A DNA stretch of 64,000 nucleotides from Salarias fasciatus (GCF_902148845.1 NC_043764.1:29876236-29940235), one strand, 5' to 3'; numbered from the stretch's first letter, positions 1 to 14,126 are shown. The notes: generated by a model not told the origin, from the sequence alone. Made by a program: numbers and translations.

Positions 1-189
1 ATGGGCAAAAATTGAGAAAGTGGTAAAACAAACTGGTAAAAAAAGACTTTGAAAAGGCTAATCTGGTGAGATTGTGAGAACAGCTAAAGTCAGTTAAACT
101 TCAGAACATTTAAAATTGATCAAAAGGTTAAATATTGTGCAACGGCTAAAAGGGCTAAACTCTCCTAATATTCTAAACCACTAATAATA

Positions 190-325
190 GTCATTCATGA
201 AGAAACAGCAGATCATGAAGAAACAGGAGATCATGAATAAACAGCAGATTCTGAAGAAACAGTGTGAAGAAACAGCAGATTATAAATAGACAGGAATCAT
301 GAATAAACAGGATCTCATGAATGTG
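190..325. repeat. degenerate short tandem repeat
   Basis: About eight imperfect copies of a 14-17 bp unit built on 'gaagaaacagcagat' and 'gaataaacag' follow one another. The array is A-rich and has no open frame. Nothing else is visible in the first 340 bases. Confidence 0.6.
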
Positions 326-540
326 TAGGAATCTGCTCCGGGATCACTCAGAGCTCCTTGTTAAGAAATGAGTTAAAGCAGACCAAAGCATGTTTCTCTC
401 ACCTGTCTGAGCCCCCGATCCACACGCTGCCTCACTCTCACACACTATCTCACTCTCACACACACACACAATCCCACACCGTCTCGCGCTCTCACACAGC
501 TGCCGTGGCTGCGTGCTCCACATCTCCACCGTGGTCGCAG

Positions 541-1206
541 GAAAAGTGACGGACAATATGATGCATTCACGTGCCGCAGGAAAAGAAATGACGCCTGGGG
601 GGAGGGGTGTGACAATAACAATAAATAACATGCATGTGTATTAAAATTATTAAAAAAAAAAATAATGGTTTGGCATATATCCTTATGATTGCAGGTATAA
701 CTTTAAATATCCCTCAGTTTGATAAATTGATGCCCTAAAATCAACGCAGACTGAAGTGCTAACTGAATCTAATCGAGTTACTGACAACATGCCATTTCAT
801 ATCAAATGAATTTCAGTGAAATCACTTTAAATTCGTGCATTTAAGGTTTCTAGGTTATGAATATGTCTTTGTTTTATCGCATTTGTTGTTTGCCACGGAG
901 GGTTTATGCGTAAATCCTGCACAGCTTTGACTACACTGAAACGCATCATGACAGTTCCCGGCGTCATGTGACAAAGGAGATGTTGCCTTTAGGTGCAATC
1001 GGCAATTAAACAATCGAACAAATTTCCGACTTAACAACACATTTTATATCAACTTTTGCACTATATCTCCATTACTGAGACTTTGTTTGAACTTTTTCAG
1101 AATACATGTATTTTCTTTTTCATGTTTTACACACTAAGGTCCTCCTAGCAGAAACAACCGTTCCCTGTTTTATCCTGTCCCTGAAGGCAGCACGACAGGA
1201 GCGAAG
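541..1206 (+). promoter_or_regulatory. clcn6: probable clcn6 promoter and 5' UTR
   Basis: This is the sequence just upstream of the clcn6 start codon. There is no convincing TATA box close to the ATG. Two E-boxes of the MiT/TFE type are visible: TCACGTG at 567-573 and the palindromic GTCATGTGAC at 963-972, about 235 bp before the ATG. The start codon sits in a good context (gcgaagATGG). Several lysosomal and late-endosomal genes are known TFEB/TFE3 targets; applying that to this gene is inference. The transcription start cannot be fixed from sequence. Confidence 0.4.
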
Positions 1207-4200
1207 ATGGCGTGCTGTGGGAACTGTTTTTGTTGTCAATGTTGCTGCAGAGAAGGAGAGAGCCGGACACCGGAGGAGCTGGTGAGGAGGGCACACAGAC
1301 TGCGGGGAGAGAGGGGGGTTTTGGCGGTCACAGAGAGTTTTGTTGGTTTGCAGCAGGGTGGAGTGACGGGAGCTGCAGACCTGCTCTCAGTCCCATCTTC
1401 CTCTCGTCTCCATGAGAGCATCACCTCCTCTCCATCAGACCACCTCCTTCCTCCTCACGCTGTGACTCTGCAACATGGTGACAGCCTGGCGATACAGGAC
1501 GATCACAGCTTGATCTTCACTCTCAAAACAGGACGCTTGAGTCGGAGCGTCAAACATAAAGCCTGCGGACCAAAACATGTCCGTCAGGAGGTTAACTCCG
1601 GTCCAGAGAGAAAACCCTGCAAAGCATGGAAACCAGAAACCATTAACTAAGCATTGGCTTGTGTCCCTGTGTGGTCAGTTGTACACATTTATTACAGTTT
1701 GTCTTTTTCATTTGGTCTTTATTTTGGCTGTACAACCTTTCATTGTGATTTTTTAAGGCAGAATCAAAAAAAGTCAAAAAGTAATACTTTGAATGTTAAA
1801 TTTTTTTTTTAACAGAACTGTAATAAAATGTTTAATTATTAGTTATCATTCATACATTCCATTAAATTGGCAGAGACTTGAATTTTAGTCACTTAGCAAC
1901 CTTAAACATTATTTAGTTTTATGTGATCTTCAGTATGATTCAGTAAAACCTCTGAAATTAGATGCTGTGATTCTCCAGTCATCTCTGTCAAACTGACCAC
2001 AGGACAAACACTTGCTCTGGTTTGTGTTCTGAGAGAAAGAAGCCCGATTGGTGCTGGTTGTGGCTCCATCCACTGAAGAGTAACTCATGTTTACAGTCGT
2101 ATTATTCCATCTGTCTTCCATGTTTCCCTCTTGGTTTCATGCCACTCTGTGAAGGGGAATCCGCTCCGTTACTGCTGCTGTTGTCAGTTCTTTTTTTTTT
2201 TTGGTTAAAGTCGTGTTTGATCTTTTGCATCCAGCTGAAGACTGAGCCACTCTGACAGGAGATTAAACAGCTGAATAAAGAGTTTTATTTTTTCTTCATC
2301 CAGACAATCCTTGGCGAAATCAGAGAGGAAGAAGATGAAATATTACCCAGAAAAGACTATGAGGTGAGAAACATTTCGAGAAGAAACCGACTGAAGTCTG
2401 ACTGTGTTCACGGTGACACGGTTTGTGTTTGTGCTTGAACAGAGTCTGGATTATGATCGCTGCATCAGTGAGCCCTATTTGGAGGTTTTGGAGTCGATGG
2501 ACAGCAAAGTAAGACATGCAGCACAAAATCATCCACGCCACACTTGATCACTAATAGAATAAGTTATTATCATGTTATAGAACTGTCAAAGAAGCGTTTA
2601 AACATTTTGAAATATATTATCTGCATCAAATACCGTAATATTACTGGAAAGGGTTTACGTTTCTTGCCGAATATTTGACTGAATTGAACCATAAACTTCC
2701 CAGAATCCTTTTGGGCTCGTGAATCTGACTCTCTGTTTGTTTCATCACATTTCTCACACTAACCTGCTTTTTTATCAGTTTGTGTGTTTTGAATGTACCT
2801 GATCGTCGTTCATCTGTTACTAGACCCTTTTTATCCTTTTCTTATTTGTTCTATATTGACTCATTGTAAAATCAGTGTTTCCGTCTGTGTGTTGCTAACA
2901 GAAAGCTAAAAAGTACGAGGCGGTGCGGTGGGTGATGGTGTTCGCCATCGGGGTCACTGTTGGTCTGGTAAGTTCTTTCTCCTTTTTCAAAACTTCTCTA
3001 CTCGTCTATGTGTTTCTGCTGAAACAGCACTTTCCACTTCTCCTTTAGGTGGGATTGTTTGTGGATTTCTTTGTTCGCCTCTTCACCAAAATCAAATTCA
3101 CTGTGGTTGGTGACTGTATCCTTAACGTGGTTCCTGAAATCTCTATACATGAATCAAGCTGCTTGACTGGCACAGAACCTACGATTAGACTACTGCTGGA
3201 CTCTAAGGTTTGTATATGTTAAAAGTGAGAAAGTGAGGGAGAGGAGCAGACTACAGCCAGACTGTACACCTCCCTGACGATACCGGAGGTTAAACCTCTC
3301 AGAGCTAGTGAGGCCAGCAGCAGTGGTCAGGATCCATCTGCTTGTTGGACCTGGTCACACCAGTGTGTGTGTGTAACAGAGAGAACAGGGATTATCAATA
3401 CACACCCAGGTACTGTCACATCCTTTCCAGTGTCAAGCTGATAAGCAGCATGCTGCTGCATCGTGTGACGATCAGGTAGATGTATATATTGATGATATAA
3501 AGCTCAGGGTTCAGAAACCAGAATCCTGAGTGATGAGATTCGATCAATAGATCAGTCATCACAACCCTCCTGCACAGTTTTCAAGTGAAAACACTCAGTT
3601 TGCAGGCTCTGAAAGGTCGTTTTTGAAGACAGTACAGTTGCAGTCACTAGCTTCTCTACATCTGAGGAGATGAACTTTAAGAATGGAGGCGTCAGAGTGT
3701 TTATTCTGATTCAAGAAAGAGATCGTCTTCTACATTTACTGCACTGTCATCTGCATACGTGGAGAGCATTTCCTCCATACAGACGCTGACTGGACCTCTA
3801 CCCAAGGAGCTGAAATCAGACTCTATCTCTGCACGGCTGCATTTTAGATAACACAGCACCAACTAGTGGTCCGACATGTAAACTGCAGTGGTTTTTGTTC
3901 TACAGTGATCGTGGTCTGCATGTGTAGCTTCTCTGAATCTAAATGTGAGGAGGATATGTTCTCCAGCAGATCGTTCTCACATCCTTTTCCACCCGATGTG
4001 ATGGAACAAACCAGGTTTAAATGTTGACATTTCAGTTGTCTTCCACTGTGTGTGAATGCTGTTTACGTTTCCCTGCTACTGTTTTGATGGATGTGCTGGT
4101 TTCACCTTGACTGAATGCTTGAAGCTATAGAACGCTGCAGCGACAAAGGTTGTCTCTCTCTGTCTCTGCTGGAGCTCCTGGCCTTCAACATGACCTTCGC

Positions 4201-7200
4201 CTTCATTGCCAGTGTGCTCGTCCTCATCGAGGTGAGGCTGCTGCTCACTGAAAGTACATCTTTTTACTTCATTCCCACCTCCGTGACTTCTGCAGCTTAA
4301 CGTTTCTTCCATCCGGTATCAAGAGTTTATATTATTTATTTGGCATTATTTATAGGGTGTAAATGACCCAAATGCTTCCAGATAATAACCTTCACCACGG
4401 AGCAAACTGGTCGTGAAATCCAAGCAGCTTGCTCATTCAGGGGTTTCCAAGTCCTCGGCGGCTTGTGCATTAAACCTATTGTTGTGAACAGGTTGTGCTC
4501 AGACTCCTAAGATTGGCTGCGTTTCCTCAGCCAGAGACCATTTCCTGTTTTCTGAAACTCGCTCTGCGTTGCTCTGTTCTGCAGCAGGTCCAAACAGTCG
4601 TACACAGCTCCACAAAAGCATCACCACATTCTAGATCAATAATACTCTTATCTTTGTTTTGTTGCCACAATAAACTATCTTTCCAAGCTTTATCAGTTCA
4701 AGGTGATAAATGTGTCATATAAAGTAAAGAGGAGGTCAATGATTAATCCACTATCGTCTGAGTCTCATCCCATAGTGTCTCCTGATGTTTCAGTCCAGAT
4801 AAGGAGAGGTTTCAGAAGGAAGTAGAGGGTGGACACGCTCATTCATTTTCACCTGGAGCTTCCAGGTGTGCTCAGAAACTACAGTCAAAATTTATGGTGA
4901 ACGTGAATCTTTTTAAATGTGTTGGAACATTCATCATGTTTTTATGACTGTAGATCATATCCATATTGGGAAAAATGAAAAAAAAAGACACTTTCAGTCA
5001 CAGTTTTCACACCAATACGTGCACATGTGGAGCTGATGCTGAGATTTTAGCTCCTCAGTAGTGTGAAACTGACACAGAAGTCCTCTCAGCCGTCCACTGC
5101 TGAGCAGAGGAGCTGGTGTTAACGCAGCAGAGGCCTGGAAGCGGCCGCCGCTCCTCTCGTGTTGTGTGGTTGTGTTGCTGCCCTGCAGCGCGGCTTCCTA
5201 ACCCGCTCTCTGTGGGCCGTCAGCCCGTCGCCGCAGGTTCGGGGATCCCAGAAATCAAAAGTTACCTGAACGGCGTGAAGATTCCTGGGATTGTGCGTCT
5301 GCGGACATTTGTGTGCAAGGCTGCGGGCGTCCTTTTCAGCGTGGCTGCAGGTGAGATTTTACATTAAACCCTGACCCACAATAACTCGCGCTGCTTTCAT
5401 GCATATGGACTGAACTCCGCTCCACTTCTGTCTGTTTATTCATTCACTACCAGGTGTTTCCACTTCACAAGAACACCGTTTATTTAAGTATCAGTTTAGG
5501 GTCTGAATCAAATGATCATTTATGTTGCAATAAAACACACGTGATGAAAAAAAAAGCAAAAACAAATCAATGCCTACGTGTGAAGTAAACTTTGCCCTTT
5601 GCCCTCACCTGTTATTTTAATATCAGGATGATATCAGATGAGTTCAAACAGTGAAATACTGCTCAAAAATAGTTTCATTTCTCTTATAATTTTCAAGATG
5701 GTTCACAAAAATAATTAACGTACATCCTAACACGAGTACGATTATAGATTCATAGTAACAATTAAAATTGAGCTTTTTTTTTTGTTTGTCAGTTTAAATT
5801 CACTGGAATTCGCCCTGTTCTGAGTCTACGTGATCTGCTGTACTTTTATCTTCATTACAGAATCTACTTTCACATCGTAACCGTTATGAAAACTGAATGA
5901 TCCGTGTTAAATCCAGCGTGTCCAAGCCCCACTGACCTGGACTGAGATCACGACAGATCGCATTTCCCTTCATTATTTCAGCTGGTGACAACAGAACTGA
6001 AGTCCAAAATCACTAAAAATAACCCGGTCGACAAACTGAGCCTGACATCTGCAGGTCGGGGGTTAAAACTGGGTCCAGGAAGAGAAAGTCCACTGTTATT
6101 AAAACATTTAACTGTCATGTGTTGGCCTTCGCCGTACAGGCTGTCCAGAGACGTCTTGCTGTGTTCTCTGTCTGCTCAGGTCTGTTTGTAGGGAAGGAGG
6201 GTCCCATGATCCACAGTGGGGCCATCGTGGGAGCTGGGCTTCCTCAGGTACGCCTGCTCACCGTCTCTCACACCATCACCGACATTTGAAAGTGAAACGG
6301 AGAGAATCCTCTCTGGAAGTCCAGTGGTGTCATGGCCGCCCTCATCCGGAGCGCCACTCGGCAGAGCTTCTTGGTGGCGGAGATGCTCTCCTTGCTGCTC
6401 TGCAGAGAGCGTGGTGCTAAACTTTGGACTGTCAGCAGTCTCTATCTGCCCCAGCTGGAGCTGGTCCAGCTCAGCCTAAAGGTCAGCTCGTGCTTGATGT
6501 GGCCGTGGAGATAACCTCCGTGCAGCTCGGCGCTCTCGGCCTTCTTCACGTGAGCGGCTGAGGTCTGGAAAGCATGCCGCCCTCAGACTCCGTCAGCTGA
6601 TGGGGGAGATTGGGAGACAGATGGGAAATGGAGAAGGAAAGTCTGAGAGGAAGTCTTGGAGTCTGTGGGTTTCGTGCTTCAGCCTCAACGATCCCTCACT
6701 CACGAAAGAGAGTGAAGAACAACATGGAAATGAGATCCAGGTCTGCTGTGAGCGTCTCCTGAATGGTGTGAAAGACGACTCCAATGCGTGAATGAATATA
6801 AAAACTGAAACATCACAGGGCTCAGAGAGTGACAAAATAACCTTTTCATTTAAAATGTAACATTTTTCTTTCTCGTGGAGCAGAGTTTACGTTATGAAAA
6901 TGTCATTATTTACATAAAACCAAACTATTACTATGGAAACGCCTCTGATTGGGCCCACAGGGTGATGTAGAGCTGGTTTAAAGAGCCGTGGCTCAGAGGA
7001 AGAGTTTCTCCTGATAGAAACTAACCTAAATGTGCAGCACTGTGTAACATGTTCATGTTCTTTGACTTGCTGAAGTGGTTTTTATTTTCCTTCCCTCTCA
7101 GTTTCAGAGCATCACTTTCAGGAGGATCAAATTTGATTTCCCATACTTTCGAAGCGACAGGTATGGCGCTCGGGTCAAAGGTTTCTCTTGATCTCATGCT

Positions 7201-9954
7201 GAAGGGTGTCTCTGAAACCCCGTCTCTTCCTCCTCAGGGACAAGCGGGACTTCGTGTCGGCCGGAGCGGCTGCAGGAGTCGCCGCCGCCTTCGGCGCTCC
7301 GATCGGAGGAACCCTGTTCAGTCTGGAGGAAGGTTCCTCCTTCTGGAACCAGGCCCTGACCTGGAAAGTGGTGCGGAACGTTGGAACCATCATATGACTA
7401 TATGAAATATAACGCCGTAACCAACTCTAACTCTAAACTCTACAGTTGTGGAACTTTAACCACCACCTTTCAAAAGTCACTTTTATTTTCCTGTTTATCG
7501 ACTGAACATCCAGATGGTTCGGTTGAGATTAAAACCCTTCAGACAATCTGTTTGTTCATAAGTTCGTGTTGCGACTCTGATATGGATGAATCTATCTAAT
7601 CAGGGGGCTGTGATTGATCGAGTGTGTTTTACTCACATCATAATATTTATCCTAAACACACACCAAAAATAACTTATTCAAAACGTGAAGTTTTTTGATA
7701 TGTATAATTACAGGAGGCTGTAGGTATAACATTTGCAAACACTTCTTCAATAATATAACACATTTTGTTTTATCAAACTACTGGAAAGTTATTTAATTAT
7801 TGACATTATTGATTATAACATGTACACAATGTAAAATGTGCTCCTAAATGTAACTTTGCATTTTGCTCTCCATCAATCTTTCTGTTGCAGTTGTTTTTAT
7901 TTACATTCTTTTCTTTAAATTTGATATTAATCATTCAGTTTTTCTGAGTGAATCATAAAGTGCTCTCTACTCATTCGAGCATTCAGTTCAGTCTTTTTAA
8001 TCTTAAATCAGGAGAAACAAAGTTAGAAGCTCCTTCAGCTTTGATCTGTACACTGTGAAAAGTGTAAAGCGGCTCCTGTAATTCCCGGTTTTATCTCCAT
8101 GTCTTGTTTTTTACGGTGTCAGGTTGTGTTTGCAGGTGAGCGCTGATTGAATCTCTCTCTGTTCCAGCTCTTCTGCTCCATGTCGGCCACCTTCACCCTC
8201 AACTTCTTCCGTTCGGGGATCAGCTTCAACAAGTGGGGCTCCTTCCAGCTGCCCGGCCTGCTCAACTTCGGAGAGTTTAAAGTAAAAGCTCACAGTTTTT
8301 AGTGTTTCTATCGGCACGCTGAGCCTGATTTTCGCCCCCTGAGTGACGCGCCGGTGCGTTCGGCTCCTCAGTGCTCCGACGGAGATAAGAACTGCCACCT
8401 GTGGACGGCGGTGGACCTGGCCTTCTTCGTCCTGATGGGGGTGGTGGGCGGTCTGCTGGGCGCTCTCTTCAACTGCATCAACAAGGCCATCGCCAAGTAC
8501 CGGCTGCGGCACATCCACCCCAAGGCCAAGTTCATCCGGTGGGCCCCTTCACTCCCCGACGCAGGCTGGAGTGTCTTCTCCTGGCCCTGACCCTCTGCCT
8601 CTGTGTCCAGGCTTCTGGAGAGCCTCCTGATCACCATGGTGACCACGGTGGTGGTGTTTGCGGCCTCCATCCTCCTGGGGGAATGTCAGGAACTTTCTGC
8701 TCCGTCGGCTCGTAACGGCACGGTGAGCAGCGCCGCTCTCCCAGCTCTCCCAGCTCTCCCAGCTCTCCCAGCTCTCACTGCTCCATCCCGACCACATTCA
8801 TCCTTCTCTTAACACCCGAGCTCCCAGTGCTCCTGGTTTCTGGCGCTGGTGAAGGAGCTGCTGCTGCTTTTAACCCTTCGTAGGCCCCTCACTGAAATAC
8901 AACCTCAGTATTAATATTAATCACATTTGTTTTCACTCCTGCGTGATGTGTCTACCGGCGCCGGTGTGTGTGGCTCGCCGTCTGCTGCTGTGTTTTCAGT
9001 GTTTCTATTACCTGTCTGCTGGTGTGTGAGCGACAGTTTCTCTTAAATCTCCGGTCATTGACTTTTAACTGAGCCTGAGACTCCGCTCCTGGTTTTTACT
9101 GTTTTATTAAATGTCTTTTATTGTTTTCCTTGTTCTTATTGCATTTTATCTTGCGCTGTTTATCTTGCGCTCTATGTATTTATGACTTTCTGCAGCACGT
9201 TGTGCCAGCAGCAGTTGTTTTAGAAATGAAGTTAAGAGATATATATAAGAGATATAGTTGAAATATATTCTGGTTGAATCCATATTAGGAAAACCCTTCA
9301 GCAGGTCTTTATCGTGCTTTGGAGAGTCGCGAGCATCTAAATCACTGAAACACGGACTTTATGTTTGATAACTACAAACTTTGAGGGGTTTTCTTTTTAA
9401 AGCTTCCTTCTGGACCCTGTGGATATTTCACGGCCTCCTCCTGATCTCCCCTCTTTTAACATTCAGAGCGCTGTCGAACAGACTGATATAGTCCACATTT
9501 TATTTAAATTAACAATTATTTTAAATACTAAAATAATTTGCAGCCACTTTGAGGGTTTGTGTGTTTGTAGGTGTGTGTGTACTCTGCAGTGTGTGTGTTG
9601 TCCCAGGTTGTCCCAGAACCCAGAGTCAGTGTGACCTGGAAATGATTAACAACACATGTTAAATTTATCCCGACCCCCCCTAAACAGGGCGATCCTGGCT
9701 TTTGATGCTGTGAAATTTAACATCTTCAGCACAAAACGTTTCACATTACCTGAAACGAACTGAAATGCATCAAAAAATACACCTAAAACCTCAATTCCTT
9801 TTAGCCTTCACAACCTTCCCTTGTTGTTTCTGTTGTTTTTTTGTCACGTCAAGCTGATTATTTGATATTATTTCATTATTGTTGGATTGATTTTCCACTA
9901 AAGCTGAACAACACAGTTCCAATTCCTTCCCTTCAGCTTCTCTGTATTTAATTC

Positions 9955-10027
<73 letters not shown>

Positions 10028-12182
10028 CGTGCGTATCGTCTTTTGCATTTTCTGCCTTCAGCCAACCGGCAGTGAGGACATCAATTCGACCGTTCGTCAA
10101 TACTTCTGCTCCAACAAGACCTACAACGACATGGCGACGCTGTTCTTCAACCCGCAGGAGGCCGCCATTCACCAGCTCTTCCACCAGGACGGTCAGATTA
10201 CTCGCAGTACTCGCTTTGCTCTTCCTGCTTCTTGTAATCGAGCACCGAGGTTGAAAACAAGCATGTGATCAGCCAGACGAGCCTGTTTGAACAGTGAGAT
10301 CACAGCAAGCTGCTTTTTGACGAGTGTTTTGGGATAAAAGAACGTTTTCAGTGAAGCTGGAGACACTGTTTCCATATAAAGCTGCTGAAGCTCACATTCT
10401 CCAGTGAACCAGGCAGTAATGGAAGAGATGGTGGTAAATGTGCGTCTGGCCTCCTCAGGGACCTTCAGCCCCGTCACCCTGTCCGTCTTCTTCCTCCTGT
10501 ACTTCCTGCTGGCCTGCTGGACGTACGGCGTGTCCGTCCCCAGCGGCCTCTTCGTCCCCTCGCTGCTGTGCGGAGCCGCGTTCGGACGTCTGGTTGCAAA
10601 CATCCTCAAAGTGTAAGAGAAGAAATTCAGTTTACCAACTCAGGAGCTAAAGGAAGAGCAGTTATTGGACTTTGATCAATGTCCTGGAGGGTCTCTGGTG
10701 GACCTTCCTCCTCCTGTTTGCTCACATTGTCAGAATTATTGACTCCACAGCTACAGCTCCTCTCTAGAGGCTCTGTTAAGCTTTTAACACATCATTTTTA
10801 AATACACATTTTTGATTTCACTTGCACAGCAGTCCGTCTTTCTAAATACCTCAAAGTTGAAGGTCCAAATGTTCCATTTTTAAGTTTCCATTTGAGTTTC
10901 CAAAGTCCCCTCTTGATAAGATAACAGCATTAAATCCAAATAAAGAAAAGCTGGAAAAATACAGATTCATTCCACACACATACACATACACTCATTATGC
11001 TTTTAACTTTTTAACAAAACCTGATGAAAAAGCTGGAGAAAACAGCTTAAAGGGGCTGAAAAATGAGGGGTGCAATGATTACAACAAGTAAAGTTTCTAG
11101 AAAGAACTGAAGAATGGCTGAAACACATATTGCTGGGTCTCCATACAGAGGATTGAACGTATTAAAACAAAACAACTAAAATGTCTGAAACAGTTAAAAT
11201 CAACTGAAACAGCTTCGAAAAGCCGAGCTGTGAGGCTCTGCCTCCGGCCGTGACCGTCCGTCTGCCGTCTCTCCTCCAGGAAGCTGGGGATGGACATCTA
11301 CTCCGGGACCTTCGCGCTGATCGGGGCGGCGTCCTTCCTGGGCGGAGTGGTCCGCATGACCATCAGCCTGACCGTCATCCTCATCGAGTCCACCAATGAG
11401 ATCACATACGGACTCCCCATCATGATCACGCTCATGGTGCCGTGCTTCTCCGCTCTTAGCCCTGACTCTGGTTTGAAACTATCAGAAATCCGAACGCGTT
11501 CTGTGTTTGCCATCAGGTCGCCAAGTGGACCGGAGACTTCTTCAACAAGGGGATCTACGACATCCACATCCAGCTGAGAGGAGTCCCCCTGCTGGAGTGG
11601 GAGACCGAGCTGGAGATGGACAAGTGAGTGTGGAAGCGGTCCAAGCCGCGCTTCTCACACTGATTTCCTCCCCAGGGGAAAATAAACGCTGCTGGTGTGT
11701 GTGTGCGTGCGTGCGTGTTCCAGGCTGACAGCCAGTGATATCATGGAGCCCAACCTGACCTACGTCTACCCTCACACCCGGGTGCAGTCGCTGGTCTGCA
11801 TCCTGCGCACCACGGTGTACCACGCCTTCCCCGTGGTCACCGAGAACCGGCAGAACGAGCAGGACTTCATGAAGGGCAACATCCTCATCAGCAACAACAT
11901 CCGCTACAAGGTGGGAGCGAGCGTCGCGCTGAAGCCACTCCGGTCCGCCGCCGCCCCCGGTCCGGGATGCTCGCGTGCCGCCGGTCGACTGACCGCCGGC
12001 TCTCCTCGCCCCCTCCTGCAGAAGTCCAGCGTGGTTTCCCGAGCGGGCGAGCAGTGGCGCCGCTGCCAGTCCATGAAGTCGTACCCGTCCAGCGAGCTGA
12101 GGAACGTCTGCGACGAGCAGAGCGCCATGGCCAGGCCGGCCGAGGACGGCGAGGACATGCTGCAGGTCATGCTGGAGAGGAG

Positions 12183-12239
<57 letters not shown>

Positions 12240-13711
12240 GTTCGTATGACTCCATGCATATGAACACACCACATTAATTTCTCATATTTTGTTATTCACA
12301 CAGATAAAATTAAACTAAGAAATCCTCCTGAATGTGTCCACTGTCCTAAATGTTGACAATGAGTCGTATGTCCACGAGCAGCAGCTGAAAACTGCAGACA
12401 CACGTTGAAAAACTGCCTCCAGAAGCTTCAGATGTTGAAATGATGATGAAAAGTCACTTTAACACAAACAGAAAATAATCAATGGATGTGTTTTCGTCTC
12501 TGGCCAAAGGTAATAACGGTATCTGCCTGACAAAGAGCAGGGCAGCAGCGTTTACTGCTGGAGGTGGAACCGTGTGTTTACAGAAAAACAAAAAAATAAT
12601 AAGCATGTATTCAGTTTTTAAAAGTACATTGAGGTGAAATGAACTCTTGAAGTTTACAGATCAATAACTGAGACAAACAGTCGGAGCTGCCGACAGCAGG
12701 ATGCAAACACTGATCCTGTCCGTCTCTCTTATCTGGTCAGATTGATCGTCATGTGACTCCTGACCTGAAACAGTCTGAAGAATCAAGCGTCATGCGGAGC
12801 TGTAGAAACTCACCTTGTAGCTTTGTTTAGAAAAAAACCTTCCAGCTGTGTCAGGAAACGGCCTGAAGCTGAAGATCCTGCTGCAGGATGGAGGCGCTGC
12901 CAGAAGAGGGCGCTCCAACACCGCTCCACAGACTTCTTCATTGATATAGAAGAGCAGGTGCACCAGGTGAAGAGGGTGATGTCTGTCCCCCCGCTCTGTC
13001 CCTGTGGTGCCGTGCAGGCAGGCTCCGTACCCGAACCTGTACCCGGACCAGTCCCCCAGCGAGGAGTGGACCATGGAGGAGCGCTTCCGGCCGCTCACCT
13101 TCCACGGACTCATCCTGCGCTCCCAGCTGGTCAACCTGCTGGTCCGAGGCGTCTGCTACGCAGAGAACCAGTCGGTCAGTATCGCCCCGACGCCGCTTCA
13201 CGGCGGCCTCGGAGAGCTTCGCTCACGCCGATCCTCCGCTCGCAGAACGCCATGCAGCCCAGGCTGTCGTACGCCGAGCTGACGGAGGACTACCCCCGGT
13301 ACCCGGACATCCACGACCTGGACCTGGCCCTGCTCAACCCCCGCATGATCGTGGTACGGCCCGGGTTCACACAGCGGACCGAGCGACCGCCGCCGCTCAC
13401 TGCAGGGTGTTAATAAAGGTGTGTGTGTGTTGGCAGGACGTGACGCCCTACATGAACTCCTGCCCCTACACCGTCTCCCCCAACACCCGCATCTCGCAGG
13501 TCTTCAACCTGTTCCGGACCATGGGCCTGCGGCACCTGCCCGTCATCAACGCCACCGGAGAGGTGAGCGCCCGGCGAGCCTCCCAGCGCTCCTCCGACTC
13601 CGGCTCTTCACCGCCGCCTCTCTGTTTCAGATCGTCGGAATCATCACGAGGCACAACCTGACCCACGAGTTCCTGCTGGCCAAACTGCGGCAGCACTACA
13701 TCACCATCTGA
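1207..13711 (+). CDS. clcn6: CLC-6, late-endosomal chloride/proton exchanger (23 exons)
   Basis: Exons: 1207-1281, 2304-2363, 2443-2508, 2902-2967, 3049-3115, 4125-4231, 5224-5350, 6180-6247, 7102-7160, 7238-7370, 8168-8281, 8372-8538, 8611-8722, 10062-10191, 10459-10612, 11280-11436, 11517-11623, 11724-11910, 12022-12182, 13018-13174, 13246-13353, 13437-13562, 13631-13711. Every intron is GT-AG and phases join without a break, giving 862 residues (human CLC-6 has 869). The Cys-rich N-terminus ([14 protein letters not shown]) precedes the membrane domain. Family motifs are GSGIPE (152-157), [10 protein letters not shown] with gating Glu196, [10 protein letters not shown] with proton Glu263, and [13 protein letters not shown]. 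Three sequons, Asn405, Asn415 and Asn425, lie where CLC-6 is glycosylated. Two CBS domains follow, from about 594 and 795. The family exchanges 2Cl-/H+ in late endosomes. Near-identity to human in the core makes clcn7 unlikely. The 5' UTR and alternative splicing are not determined. Confidence 0.97.
6290..6600. other. unexplained GC-rich block in clcn6 intron 8
   Basis: Intron 8 (6248-7101) is mostly AT-rich, but about 300 bp here are GC-rich. They carry stretches open in several frames on both strands, one reading on the minus strand like a glutamine-rich helix. No frame stays open throughout, there are no usable splice borders, and I recognise no family. It could be an old retrocopy or transposon fragment. 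Confidence 0.25.
8737..8776 (+). repeat. 9-bp tandem repeat in clcn6 intron 13
   Basis: About four and a half copies of CTCTCCCAG begin about 14 bp after the exon 13 donor. Confidence 0.8.
9956..10033 (+). repeat. (GT)n microsatellite before clcn6 exon 14
   Basis: About 33 GT dinucleotides, ending in a few GCGT variants, stop about 28 bp before the exon 14 acceptor at 10061. Little room is left for a branch point and pyrimidine tract between repeat and exon. Intron 13 upstream of it (8723-9955) holds nothing else that I recognise. Confidence 0.95.
12185..12237 (+). repeat. (CA)n microsatellite at the clcn6 exon 19 donor
   Basis: A run of about 26 CA dinucleotides starts at the donor GTAACACA itself, so only the first few bases of intron 19 are not repeat. 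The rest of intron 19 (12238-13017) shows no other feature. Confidence 0.95.
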
Positions 13712-14124
13712 GCCGCCAGCCGCGTCCTCGAACTCCGCAAAGGTCTCCGGTCCCATACCGAAATCCGACAATAACTCTCTGCTTTACAGGACATCTGAGG
13801 TCTGGATTCAGTCTGAACAGAAAAGGAAGGAAATGCTTTCTGTCGTCGCTTCATTTCCCACATCAGAGTTTAATGAGAGGCGTCCTGACGCAGCGTCTGA
13901 CCCTCCTCCTGGACCGGGCGCTTTACCGTGATCGCATGTAGACCGCATCGGCCAGCAGCAAGCATTTCCACGTGTAGTACTTTATCATGATCCGTCACAC
14001 TCACACACTCATTATTATTATTTAACTACCGATTAATGATCATTTTTCATCTGACTTCAAATGTTCTGATGTCAAAACGCAGACGTTCGGTGAAACAGGG
14101 ACACTTCAGTTTGACTTTGCTCTG

Positions 14125-14126
<2 letters not shown>

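Noticed and set aside
1207-1650. 147-codon continuous frame from the clcn6 ATG
   Set aside because: Only the first 25 codons match CLC-6; the rest reads through the donor at 1282 into intron 1.
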